A DNA stretch of 64,000 nucleotides, taken from Ovis canadensis (lineage: Eukaryota > Chordata > Mammalia > Artiodactyla > Bovidae). The notes beneath the pieces are model-generated. The model ran no database searches. It was not told the origin of the DNA and saw nothing but the letters and a program-made list of their open reading frames with translations. Both the position numbers and the translations under genes were made by a program. The stretch lies in contig NC_091245.1 of assembly GCF_042477335.2 (NCBI RefSeq), positions 114,114,501-114,178,500 of the forward strand. The letters are read 5' to 3'. Shown piece after piece: positions 11,208 to 22,403 of the stretch (positions are counted from its first letter, which is position 1; the number at the start of each line of letters is the position of its first letter).

Positions 11208-11925
11208 ATTGCTTTATAGAATTTTGTTCTTTTCTGTCAAACCTCAACATGAATCTATTATTGTTCCTTTGTCTTTCCATGTACATTTTAGAATAATATT
11301 AATTGTCTATACCTACAAAAATTCCTTGCTAGGATTTTGACAGGAATTGTGTTAAACCAATATAATAGTTTGAGGAGAAATGGCTTTTTAAAGATGTTCA
11401 ATTTTCTAATCCTTAAAACATGGTGTATCTCCGCATTTATTTATATTAAAATTGTTTCACTAGTGTTATATAGTTTTCATCATACAAATCCTGTACATAT
11501 TTTGTTAGATTTGCACCTTTTATTTCTTTTCAGTGGTTATAAATGAAATTGCCTTTTAAATTCCAGACTCCACATGTTCATTGCAAATAAATAGAAAGAA
11601 TAATTTTTTTACTCTTTACCTGTGTTCTGCAAACTTGCTGGATATTCATTTAGTAGCGTCTAGAAATTTTTTATAAGTTCTTCAGACTTTCTACATAGGT
11701 GTTCATATCATGTACAACTAGGGATATTTTTATTTCTCTCATCCCAACCTGAAAGCCTTTTAATTTTATTTTCTTTACTAAACTGGCTAGAACTTTTAGC
11801 ATTATGTTAAGTAAGAGAGGTGAGAGCAGACATCTTTGCCTTGTTTCCTCTCTTAGTGGGAAATCATGGAGTTTGGACTGTTAAGTATGATGTTAGGGTG
11901 ATACTAACTTTCTAAAATGAACTGG

Positions 11926-13140
11926 ACTCCTAGAGGAGAACATAGGCAAAACACTCTCCGACATAAATCACAGCAGGATCCTCTATGATCCACCTCCCAG
12001 AATTCTGGAAATAAAAGCAAAAATAAATAAATGGGATCTAATTAAAATTAAAAGCTTCTGCACAACAAAGGAAAATATAAGCAAGGTGAAAAGACAGCCT
12101 TCTGAATGGGAGAAAATAATAGCAAATGAAGCAACTGACAAACAACTAATCTCAAAAATATACAAGCAACTTATGCAGCTCAATTCCAGAAAAATAAACG
12201 ACCCAGTCAAAAAATGGGCCAAAGAACTAAATAGACATTTCTCCAAAGAAGACATACGGATGGCTAACAAACACATGAAAAGATGCTCAACATCACTCAT
12301 TATTAGAGAAATGCAAATCAAAACCACAATGAGGTACCACTTCACACCAGTCAGAATGGCTGCGATCCAAAAATCTGCAAGCAATAAATGCTGGAGAGGG
12401 TGTGGAGAAAAGGGAACCCTCCTACACTGTTGGTGGGAATGCAAACTAGTACAGCCACTATGGAGAACAGTGTGGAGATTCCTTAAAAAATTGCAAGTAG
12501 AACTACCTTATGACCCAGCAATCCCACTTCTGGGCATACTCACCAAGGAAACCAGAATTGAAAGAGACACATGTACCCCAATGTTCATCGCAGCACTGTT
12601 TATAATAGCCAGGACATGGAAACAACCTAGATGTCCATCAGCAGATGAATGGATAAGAAACCTGTGGTACATATACAGAATGGAGTATTACTCAGCCGTT
12701 AAAAAGAATTCATTTGAATCAGTTCTGATGAGATGGATGAAACTGGAGCCGATTATACAGAGTGAAGTAAGCCAGAAAGAAAAACACCAATACAGTATAC
12801 TAACACATATATATGGAATTTAGAAAGATGGCAATGACGACCCTGTATGCAAGACAGGAAAAAAGACACAGATGTGTATAACGGACTTTTGGACTCAGAG
12901 GGAGAGGGAGAGGGTGGGATGATTTGGGAGAATGGCATTGTAACATGTATACTATCATGTAAGAATTGAATCGCCAGTCTATGTCTGACGCAGGATGCAG
13001 CATGCTTGGGGCTGGTGCATGGGGATGACCCAGAGAGATGTTATGGGGAAGGAGGTGGGAGGGGGGTTCATGTTTGGGAACGCACGTAAGAATTAAAGAT
13101 TTTAAAATTAAAAAAAATTTAAAAAAAAATAAAAAAAAAT
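11926..13140 (+). mobile_element. Young ruminant L1, 5'-truncated, with intact ORF2 C-terminus
   Basis: An open stretch at 12086-12823 encodes the last about 245 residues of L1 ORF2. It includes the C-x3-C-x7-H-x4-C zinc-knuckle-like motif (CWRGC...LLH...WWEC), the L1 signature segments [13 protein letters not shown] and PAIPLLGI, and the end [11 protein letters not shown]-like (here [11 protein letters not shown]). A 3'UTR and an A-rich tail follow (13098-13140). A perfect 12-bp target-site duplication AAAATGAACTGG flanks it (11914-11925 and 13141-13152). The copy lacks the endonuclease and reverse transcriptase core, so it cannot move by itself. Confidence 0.95.
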
Positions 13141-14790
13141 AAAATGAACTGGGATGTGTTCCCTCATTGGCCATACTCTGGAAGGGGTTGTAAAAAGTTG
13201 GTGTTAATTCTTCTTTAAATGTTCAGCAGAACTCTCCAGTGAAATCATACAGGCCTGGAGATTTCTTTGGGGGTAGGTTAAAAATTATGAATTCAATTTC
13301 CTTTGTAATTATAGGGTTATTCAATTATCTACTTTATTTTAAGTGAATTGTGATAATTTGTACTTTTCAGGGAGTTGTTTCATTTTATCTAAGTTGTCAA
13401 ATTTATGTGTATACAATTGTTTGTAGTACTTAAAATTTTTCCTCCTGATTTATGCAAGTTCTGTAGTGATAGCTCTTGTTTCACTCAGATATTGGTGATT
13501 TGTGTCTTCCTTTTTGATCAGTCTTGCTAGACGTTTGTCAATTTTTTTTAATATTCTCAATAAAGATCAATTTTCACTATTTTTTTGTTTCACTGATTTT
13601 CTCTGTTTTCATTGTTTTCTGCTTACCTTATTATTATTCGATTTCTTCTGTTTGCTTTGGATTTATTTTGCTCTTCTTTCCCTAGGTTCCTGAAGTAGGA
13701 GTTTAGATGACTGATTTGAGATTTTTCCATTTTTTTAATGTAGTGGCTCATGTTGTAAATTTCTTTCTCAGTAGTATTTTAACTGTGTCCCATAAATTTT
13801 GATATGTTGCATTTTTATTTTCATTCATTTCAATGTATTTTTAATTTCTCTTAAGGTTTCCTCTTTGGCCCATGTATTGTTTGGAAGTATCTTTTTTACT
13901 TTCCAAGTACTTAGAAATTTTTTTTCTGTTTTCTTTTTGTTTGATTTCTTTGTGTCTGGAAAACATATTCTTTATGATTTCAATTCTTTCAGGTTTGTTG
14001 AGTTTTTGTTTATTTGTTTTTGTTTTGGTTTTGCTCAACTCCATGGAGAGTTGAAAAGAAATGTGTGTTTCACTGTTACTGAGTAGTGTGTTCTATAAAT
14101 ACTGATTCAATCCTGTCGGTTAATGTGTCATTGAGCCCTTCCATATCCGTGTTAATTATCTGTCTGGTTGATTTATCAGTTGTTGAGAGGTGTTGGAGCC
14201 TTCAGCTGTAACTGTGGATTTATCAAGTTCTCCTTCTGTTCTATCATTGTTGCTTCACATTTTGCAGCTCTACTGCTTGCTGTATATTAATGTAGGGTCT
14301 TTTTGGTGGATTGATCCTTTGTCATTATATAATATGCCTCTCTGTCTCTGGTAATAGTCTTAGCTCTGAACTTTACTTTATCTGATGCTTTTGTGGGTAG
14401 TGGGAGGCCACAGTTTTCCCTGTGATGTTGCTGGAGTGGAACATTTATTATCTGAATGCTTTGGGTCATGCTAAGCTGGTCCTTTCTAGTCCTTTGGCTA
14501 GAGAGGACACAGTTCTGTCAGGGCTTCGTTTTTGGCTGTGCTATTGATATTTCTGGGTCACTAGTTTTTCACTCAAAATTTGAGATATATAACGCCAAAA
14601 GAAAACCCAGGGAACACACCACTGTGTCATTCCTCAGAGCCTAAGGTCTCTAGCTGGTCTACTTTTTTCTCCCCAGTTTCTAAGAATCTTATTTTTGTTT
14701 TATATACAATGTCCAGGATTTTTAGTTGTACTTAACAGGAGAAATAGGGATAAGTACCTTTTACCCATATTCTCAGAGGATGTCTGAAAC

Positions 14791-16439
14791 TTTATATTTT
14801 TAATATTCATATTTAAACTTATACTTTCTATTGAAACATAGAGTTAATCACAGTCTGTAGTTTCCTCCTGAAATGTTGGAGGGAAAAACACCTAACCAGA
14901 CCCTCCATAGGAAAAGTCTCTATGTGTGTGATTTTTTTTTCATTTATTTCCTTTTTCTGTGTTTTCTATACTTTCTATAATTAGCATGTATCATTATAAA
15001 TAACATTTGAAAGCACAATGTTCTGTGCACCTTATCTTGCACCTTATGAAGTAATAAAACCCTGTTCATTTCTATATCATTTCTACCAGTAAAACTGAAT
15101 TTTATAGGCCTTCTTTTTGCTCACAGTGATAACAATAAAATGGCAGGTTCTAATCCGAAAAATGCAGCTTCGTAAGTCTCAGAAAGAGATGAAAGAGATG
15201 TCCCCTCTCCTGAATGAACAGAAGGGGCATTATCTTCTGCATGAAGAAGCTGGCTCAAAGAACCTAGTCTGATTTGTTGTTAAACCAAAGACTTTGATAA
15301 GAATATCAAAAGAGCTAAAATGCATAATTCGATTTGGTTATCTTATTTCATAATGTGTTATTTGAGCAATAATGTAATTGACACCTCTGTATTCTTGTAT
15401 GGAGTAAATACCTGTAAAATTGCTCTGTCAAATAAGACACTTTCACTTTCTCAAGTCCTGTGTATGGGGGAAGGAAGCCTGTGGTCTGCTAGATATTCTC
15501 CTTCAACAAAGACATTGAGAGATTTATATCAATTAATTAACAAATTACAAAAACCCATGTGGGGCTGAAAGCTGAAGGCTGTTCTCTGTGCTGACAGACC
15601 CAAATACAGCAACAAAGGAAAGGGAGATAGACCATAATTTGGGGCCTGAGCAAGAGCCTGCTTGTCTCTGTGCTGTACTTCTTGCAGCTCAGAATAACTG
15701 TTTTGCTGAACTAATCTGCAAAGCCAACACAAAGAGAGTAAGAAAAAATATACACAAATATATTGTTTAATCGTCTGTGGTCCAAGAACTTCAGGCAGAT
15801 TCAATTTCTCAAGAAGAAAGGGCCCAGGGCACTATCCTCTATGAAATATTAATTCTCTTATTTGCTGCCAGCAACCAAGTTAAAGGAATAGCTCTGAGCA
15901 CTATCTTCCAGGAATATGTGAGTTTTCTCTATGAAAATGAGGTCCACCTGGCAGCAGAGTGAGTTTCTTCATACTTCTAGTCTCCCAGAGGTAAGGAATT
16001 GGCTTTATTTGCAAACAGGGAACTGTCCCTTGGAAGAGAAACAATAGGGTCGTAAGTCTCGTGCATTGGAGAGCTCAGAGCATCTTTGTAAATGCTTTCT
16101 GAATGTGTGCTCTAAAACCCGAACTGTAGGTATAACAGGCATCCAAAGAGAGACGTGTCAGTTCATATCTGGCATGCCTAGAGACTTCTAGCTTCTACCT
16201 GAGCAATATGAAACTGGACCTGAGTGTAGTCTCTCTTTTTTTCCTCCCTCCCTCCCTGTCTCTCTCATCCCCCCTCTTCCTTTGTTCCGTTTCTCTCTTT
16301 GAAGAAATATATAAAACAAGCCAGTCAAGAAGTGAGGAATAACTTTGTGTACTGCAATACATTTTCAAATCTTAGGAATAAGATAGATGGCATCACTATG
16401 GGTTCTATAGGTTTGCAAAAAGTCACACGAGCACTCAAT
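14791..16439. other. Intergenic, unassigned
   Basis: Includes short open stretches without gene-like context, and a pyrimidine-rich CCTCCCTCCCTCC tract near 16242-16290. Bases 15300-15960 might be a decayed LTR or other old repeat, but I cannot name it. Confidence 0.4.
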
Positions 16440-16656
16440 AGCCACAGTGTAGCTACAGTCCACAGGGTCGCGAAGAGTCAGACACCACTGAACGACTTCA
16501 CTTTCACTTTTCACTTTCATGCATTGGAGAAGGAAATGGCAGCCCACTCCAGTACTCTTGCCTGGGGAATCCCAGGGATGGGACCCTGGTGGACCACCGT
16601 CTATGGGGTCGCACAGAGTCAGACACGACTGATGTGACTTAGTAGCAGCAGCAGCA
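16440..16656 (+). mobile_element. BOV-A2 SINE, second monomer plus linker
   Basis: It contains the end of monomer 1 (GTCAGACACCACTGAACGAC), the TTTCACTTTTCACTTTCATGC linker, and monomer 2 ending in ACTTAGTAGCAGCAGCAGCAG. Confidence 0.88.
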
Positions 16657-16832
16657 GCTATAGACAGGCATCTTGACAAATGCAAGATTGAATTTATATT
16701 TGAAAACCAGTTAATGCAATTCACTGTATTAATAGAGCCAAAAATATGATTATCTCCGTAGAGGCAGAAAAACCACTTGACAGAATTCAACACGCATTAA
16801 TTATTTTTAAAAAATAGTAAGTAGGGACAGGT

Positions 16833-17046
16833 GGGCTTCCCAGGTGGCTCAGTGGTAAAAAAATTTGCCTGCCAATGCAGTAGCTGCAGGAAATGTGGGT
16901 TTGATCCCTGGGTGAGGGAAGATCCCCTGGAGGAGGAAATGGCAACCCACTCCAGTGTTCTTGCTGGCATAGTCCCATGGACAGAGGAACCTGGAAGGCT
17001 ACAGTCCTTGGGGTCAAAAGAGTTGGACACAACTGAGTGGCGAAGC
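16833..17046 (+). mobile_element. Bov-tA SINE
   Basis: It runs from GGGCTTCCCAGGTGGCTCAG through GATCCCCTGGAGGAGGAAAT to GTTGGACACAACTGAGTGGC, with a GCATGCATG tail. It is inserted in the old L1. Confidence 0.9.
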
Positions 17047-17992
17047 ATGCATGTGAAGGAGCAGAAGAAAACTCTCTTAACCTGATGAAGGGCAATATAC
17101 AGAACCCACATTCAACAGCATTAATAGTGAAAGCCTGCATGCTTTCTCCCCAAGGCCAGAAGCAAGCTGAAGAGTCTGCTCGCACCGCTCTTTGAGCATA
17201 GTGCTGGAAGTCCTAGCTAGTGAAATAAGGCAATAAAAGAAACAATTTAAACATACAGATGAAAATGAAGAAATAGAATTTTTTGTATTTGAAAATGACT
17301 GGTTTGTATAAAAAAATCCCAAAGAATCTATTTTTCAAAACTTGTATAGCTAATGAGTTACTTTAACAAGTTTACAAATTCAATATACAAAACTGTCTGT
17401 ATTTCTATATACTAACTGAACCATCAGAACTCTATTTTTTAAAGTCGCTTACAATAGCATGAAGAATATGACATGTTTAGGGATACATTTGACAAAAGGT
17501 GTGCAAGACACATATACTGAAAACTGCTAAGGGAAATTCAAGGAGACTTAAATAGAGAGCACATGTGTTCATAGATCAAAGACTTGGAATTGTTAAGATG
17601 TCAGTTCTCTCCAAACTGATCTATGGAATCAAAGTTCCAGCAGATTTTTTTGAAAAAACGTCGGCATGCTATTTCTAAATTTATACGGAAGTGTAACAAT
17701 ATTTGCATGGAAATGCAAAATCTATATGGAACAGCTTTTGAAATTTTGAAAACGGAGAACAAAGTTAAAGAGAGTGCAGACATATAATCATAAACATATG
17801 GCTGATTTATTTTTCATAAAGATGCCAAAGCAATTCAATGAGGAAAGTATAATCTTTTCAACAAATGGTGCTGGAACAATTGATAACCAATGTGAAAATT
17901 AAACCTTGGTCCTTAACTCGCACTATACATAAAAATGTACTTAAAATGGATCCTAAAAGCAAACTTATGATTACCAAAAGAGAATGTAGGGG

Positions 17993-18395
17993 TCAGTTCA
18001 GTTCAGTCGCTCAGTCGTGTCCAACTCTTTGCAACCCCATGAATCGCAGCACACCAGGCCTCCCTGTCCATCACCATCTCCCAGAGTTCACTCAAACTCA
18101 TGGCCATCAAGTCGGTGATGCCATCCAGCCATCTCATCCTCTGTTGTCCCCTTCTCCTCCTGCCCTCAATCCCTTCCAGCATCAGTGTCTTTTCCGATGA
18201 GTCAACTCTTCTCATGAGGTGGCCAAAGTACTGGAGTTTCAGCTTTAGCATCATTTCCTCCAAAGAACACCCAGGGCTGATCTCCTTCAAAATGGACTGG
18301 TTGGATCTCCTTGCAGTCCAAGGGACTCTCAAGTCTTCTCCAAATCCACAGTTCAAAAGCATCAATTCTTCAGCGCTCAGCTTTCTTCACAGTCA
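17993..18395 (-). mobile_element. BovB LINE 3' fragment, antisense
   Basis: It starts with the complement of the GAACT-repeat tail (TCAGTTCAGTTCAGTCGC). On the - strand it translates to the BovB ORF end ([19 protein letters not shown] and [16 protein letters not shown]). Confidence 0.9.
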
Positions 18396-19545
18396 TTAAG
18401 TGGGATTAAAAAGCAATATATAAAAGAAAAAAACTTATAAAAAAATAAACTGGTAAATTGGACTTCATAAAAATTTTAAATGTTTGCTTTTCAAAAGACA
18501 ATGAGGGGAAAAAAAGTCAATGAGTCGTGATCATTTTGTAGAGTGTAGAAATACTGAACCACTGGAGCTACCACAGTTTCTAGGTCAATTATACTTCAGT
18601 AATAAAAATAAGAAAAGAAAAGAAGCACCAGACCTCACACACAGACAGACAAAACCCCCACAAATACATACATGCAAATTCATTTGGATGATACCCCCTC
18701 AAAAAGAGACAATGATAAGAAAATAAAATGATGAGTCAGATCGGGAGAAAGCATTTCTAAAACATATCACCCCGTAGAGGACATATATGTAGAATTTTTA
18801 AAAGCCAAAACTTTTACCGCTCAATAATAAGAAAATAAACAACCCAGCTTTAAAATATGAGCAAACCATTTGAATTAATACTTCATTAAAGAACATACAC
18901 AGTTAGTAAATAAATACATGAAAAGATGCTCCATATCATTAGTACATGGATGTTTATAGCAGCTTTATTGATAACTGCCAATCCTTGGAAACACTAAGAT
19001 ATCCTTCAGTAGGTGAATGATAAATAAACTGGTATATCTAGACAATGGAATCCTATTTAGGGCTAAAAAGAAATTTGCTATCAAGTCATGAAAAGGCATG
19101 GTGGAATCTTAAATGCACACGGCTAACTGAAAGGAGCCAATCCGGAAGAGCTACACAGTGTATGATTGCAACTATACGACACTCTGGAAGAGGTAAGACT
19201 ATGGAAACAGTAAAAATACTAGCAGTCACCAGGTGCTGCAGAAGTGGACTGATGCATAGGCAGAGCAGTGAGGATTTGTAGGGCAGCAAAAATACTCTGT
19301 ATTTTACTATATTGATGGATACGTTTGTCTAAACCAGTAGAATGCACATCAAGAATGCACTCTAAGGTAAACCATGGATTTGGGGTGATTATGATGCATC
19401 AGGTTTGTCAGTTTTAACAAACGTTCCAGCAGGGGATGGCAGTGGTGAGGGAGGCCGAGCATGTGCTGGGGCGGGAGGGGTATGCGGGCTCCCTGCACCT
19501 TACCCTTTGCTGCGAGTCTAAAACTACTCTTCAAAAAAGGTTTTA

Positions 19546-21501
19546 AATGTGAAACATACACACATACACACACCTGACCTGAAGGGTTCTAGAAAAAGAA
19601 TTAAGAACTTTTTGTCCAAGCCCAGCACAAGGCTAATAAAGAATTCACAAAAAAAAAAAAAAAGAGAGAGAGAGAGAGAGACGAAAGTAAATCTCAAAAC
19701 AATGCATACAATATTAATCAATTTAATAAAAGTTCCAAGTGCGAAATGATTACAACTATAAAATAAAGGAGTGCCACTTTGCTGTGTACCAGAAACTGAA
19801 CACAACATTGTAAACCAACTATACTTCAAATACAAATAATAAAATTTTAAAAACAAAAAATAAAGAGAGTGATAAACACAAGATCAGGACTGTGGTTGAT
19901 TGTCACCAGGAAAGAAGATAGTGAAATCAGAAGGAACCCACACAGTGTTTCAAGGATAGTGCCAATATTCTATTTCCTCCACTGAACCAGGTACAAAAGT
20001 CTTCATTGCATCATTATTCTTTACACCGTCATATCTTTTCTAATTTTTTTAATCTACTCAATTAAAAATAAAGAAAAAATAAACATCAATTGCTTGTGAC
20101 AAGCCAGGAGCAGTTGGGAATGATATCAAAGGTCTAATTAGTATTGAGATGGAATGAGGACAGAGACTTGCCCCACTGATCTGTGAAAATTCTGGGGTGA
20201 TCTTCATGGTGGGACTAATCAATAAACTGAGATCAGCCTCCATAAGCTCATTACAGGCCCAATGTTCCTCTTTTCCCAGTGATTCACACCTGTTCTAAAT
20301 ATTTCGTAGATCAGACTTCAAGTAAGTGAAATTTTTCCAGAGGCTTAGTAGAAATCTTAGTGTAAAGAATGTGATAGCTTCATCCCACATCCTCAGAGGC
20401 CTTCTTGCTTTCCTTACTGAGAGTGGGATCCTGTGGGAGCTGATGGAAATGGTATATTGATGAGGGTCTCTATCTAGGTACAACTCAGTGGTAAGGGCAG
20501 TTAAGGAGAAGTTGGGGGCATGAGAAGGGAACGATTTCTGGGGTTAATGTGGAAGCTCCTTACAGACCTAACTCCGAGAGTCTGTGTTTTACAGAGTGTT
20601 AGGTCTGGAAATTCATCTAAACACATTCATTTTCTTCATTTTCATTAGGGCTGGCCTAGACTTCTCTTCCTCTTCTGAACCTGTGGGTTCTTTGACGTCA
20701 CATCACCTGCAAGGCTTACTGCCTCACTGCTTCTCCCCACACCCATATTGGCCCCCCACTCCCACTGGATTCCCTGGGGCCACCTGCAAAAAAAATTTGT
20801 CTCTCAGATAATGGAAAATTTATTCTAAATGCTTATTTTAGCTTGAGAAGTACCCACTCTGTCAGGCCTCTGTTGCTAACATATCTGTTCTGACGTGTGG
20901 TTTTTGCACAGTTGAAGGGTCATGCTGACTCTTCTGCCTTCAGGCAGGACTGCCTCCCCCATTTCTGATGGCTCGTTTCATCTCTCAGTCATCAACTGAG
21001 GGCCTGGTGGGTATTATGATGGGAAGGGGAGAGGAGTGTGGTCCCTGGGAAAAGAGGCCTGGGCCCTTTCATTGAGGAGATCTCAGTCCAACAGCACATA
21101 CTCAGAGGTGGGCACGTGGTTCCCATAGGCCCCCTGGAGCTGAAGACAGAGGCTGTGCCCTTCCTGTTGCCCTTGTTCCTGACTCTTCTCAGGTTTCCCA
21201 GGCTATCAGATGCCTTCTGTCTCTAATTTCTTCAGGATCAGTGGCTTGAGTGTTGGCCATGAGCCTGAGCCCTAAGCTTACAGATAGGGCCTCCGGAAAT
21301 TGACTTTCTTTTTTCCTCTGCTCTTTCCCAGGCGTCCTTCTTTGCCTTTTACTCAGATTTCCAATGAGACTGAATAGCTTTAGTTGTACTGTAGAAAAGC
21401 AGAGCTAAGGCCTGAGTCTAGAAAAATTTGTTTACAAATTTGTCTGGGCTTTGGATGTTAGGAGCATACCAGGGGGCTAATCTCATATGTAATTTGGTGC
21501 C
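19546..21501. other. Intergenic upstream of FCRLA; simple repeats and a LINE tail
   Basis: There is a CA-rich tract at 19553-19573, an A-run followed by (GA)n at about 19650-19681, and a ruminant LINE-like 3' tail (AACACAACATTGTAAACCAA) at about 19790-19860. I see no exon in the remaining unique sequence. Confidence 0.5.
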
Positions 21502-21809
21502 ACCAGTCCATCCTAAAGGAAATCAGTCCTAAATATTCACTGGCAGGACTGATGCTGAAGCTGAAGCTCCAATACCTTGGCCACCTGATACGAAGAGCCA
21601 ACTCATTGGGAAAGACCCTGTTCCTGGGAAAGATGGAGAGCAGGAGGAGAAGGGGGCAGAAGAGGATGAGATGGTTGAATGGCATCATGGACTCAATGGA
21701 CATGAGTTTGAGCAAATTCCAGAAGACAGTGAAGGACAGGGAAGCCTGGCGTGCTGCAGTCTGTGGGGTCACAAAGAGTCGGACACGACTGAGTGACTGA
21801 ACAACAACT
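21502..21809 (+). mobile_element. BovB LINE 3' fragment, older subfamily
   Basis: It translates to a diverged BovB C-terminus ([20 protein letters not shown]) and ends GACTGAACAACAAC instead of GAACT repeats, as in older BovB copies. Confidence 0.88.
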
Positions 21810-22240
21810 GCCAATCTTCTTCTCCCTTCTGCCATGCTCCAGTTTGGTTACTAGAAGCATGTAAGACTTGGAACAGGACAAGAGAGGACACTTGAATTCT
21901 CACCATTGCTCTTCCTGTGACTTTCTGTGTAGCCTTCAAGCAATTTCCTGCCTCCTATCCCCAGTTATTTCATTGGTGACATGAACAATTGTTGCACTGA
22001 TTTTGCCCAGAGTTTGTGAAGGCCCGTGGGAGAGCAGACTTTGAAACATGCTTTCCAACATGCTTTGAAAGGTCTCTGAGCTTTGTGGGGGAATTCGCGA
22101 ACAACTGGGAGGGTGATCATGTCATCCACACCCCTAAGGGTGCTGATGGTGCTGGAACCAACCTGGTCAATCTGAAGGATGAAAGTCAATTGCAAAGTTG
22201 AAAATGGGCCCCAGATGCAAGGAGATCAGACAGTTAGACT

Positions 22241-22254
22241 TACTTCCTCTTTTC
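22241..22254 (-). promoter_or_regulatory. PU.1/Ets-family site upstream of FCRLA
   Basis: The - strand reads GAAAAGAGGAAGTA, a near-perfect match to the myeloid and B-cell PU.1 consensus AAAAAGAGGAAGTG. It lies about 90 bp before the predicted FCRLA start codon, where a TATA-less lymphoid promoter could sit. No TATA box is evident. Function is inferred from the motif and position only. Confidence 0.5.
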
Positions 22255-22345
22255 TAATTTGAGAGGTTTCGTGTTGAAGAAAATCAGTGTGTTAGAAGCT
22301 GCAGGAGACCCAAACACAGTTACCACGAAGCTCAGCTCTGTCCTC

Positions 22346-22403
22346 ATGGCCGGAGTCTTCTACTTTTCTCCTGCTTTGCTCTGGGCAGCCCAGATGCTAC
22401 TGG
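22346..22403 (+). CDS. FCRLA: FCRLA exon 1 (signal peptide part)
   Basis: It encodes MAGVFYFSPALLWAAQMLL and one base of the next codon, then donor GTAAGT. It aligns with the human signal region LWVAQMLL. An upstream in-frame ACG (22325-22327) occupies the position of the human initiator, so this ATG (C at -3, G at +4) is the first in-frame AUG. The resulting N-terminus lacks the Lys after the initiator seen in human. Confidence 0.78.

Larger units (their letters stand above)
9640..14790 (-). mobile_element. Old L1, antisense, split by three younger insertions
   Basis: The flanks of each younger element continue one decayed antisense L1. Examples are TTGAGTTCATTTTTTTGAGG near 10390, the segment with AAGAGAGGTGAGAGCAGACA near 11815, and the antisense ORF2-like DNA at 13153-14470. 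L1-like phrases continue to about 14790. It is interrupted by BovB at 10550-10881 and 11026-11207 and by a younger L1 at 11926-13140. The outer limits are approximate. Confidence 0.6.
16680..19545 (+). mobile_element. Old L1 (L1M-like), sense, interrupted
   Basis: Decayed L1 ORF2 and 3'UTR in the + direction: CAGAGGCAGAAAAACCACTTG-like DNA near 16760, GTGCTGGAAGTCCTAGCTAG near 17200, the CTATTTAGGGCTAAAAAGAA region near 19050, and a 3'UTR ending near 19540. It is interrupted by a Bov-tA (16833-17046) and an antisense BovB (17993-18395). Confidence 0.65.

Noticed and set aside
12086-12823. 245-codon open frame as a host gene
   Set aside because: It is the C-terminal part of L1 ORF2, bounded by a target-site duplication and an A-rich tail.
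15320-15962. Series of short open frames as a possible small gene cluster
   Set aside because: The frames are short, on mixed strands, without conserved domains, and probably lie in a decayed repeat.
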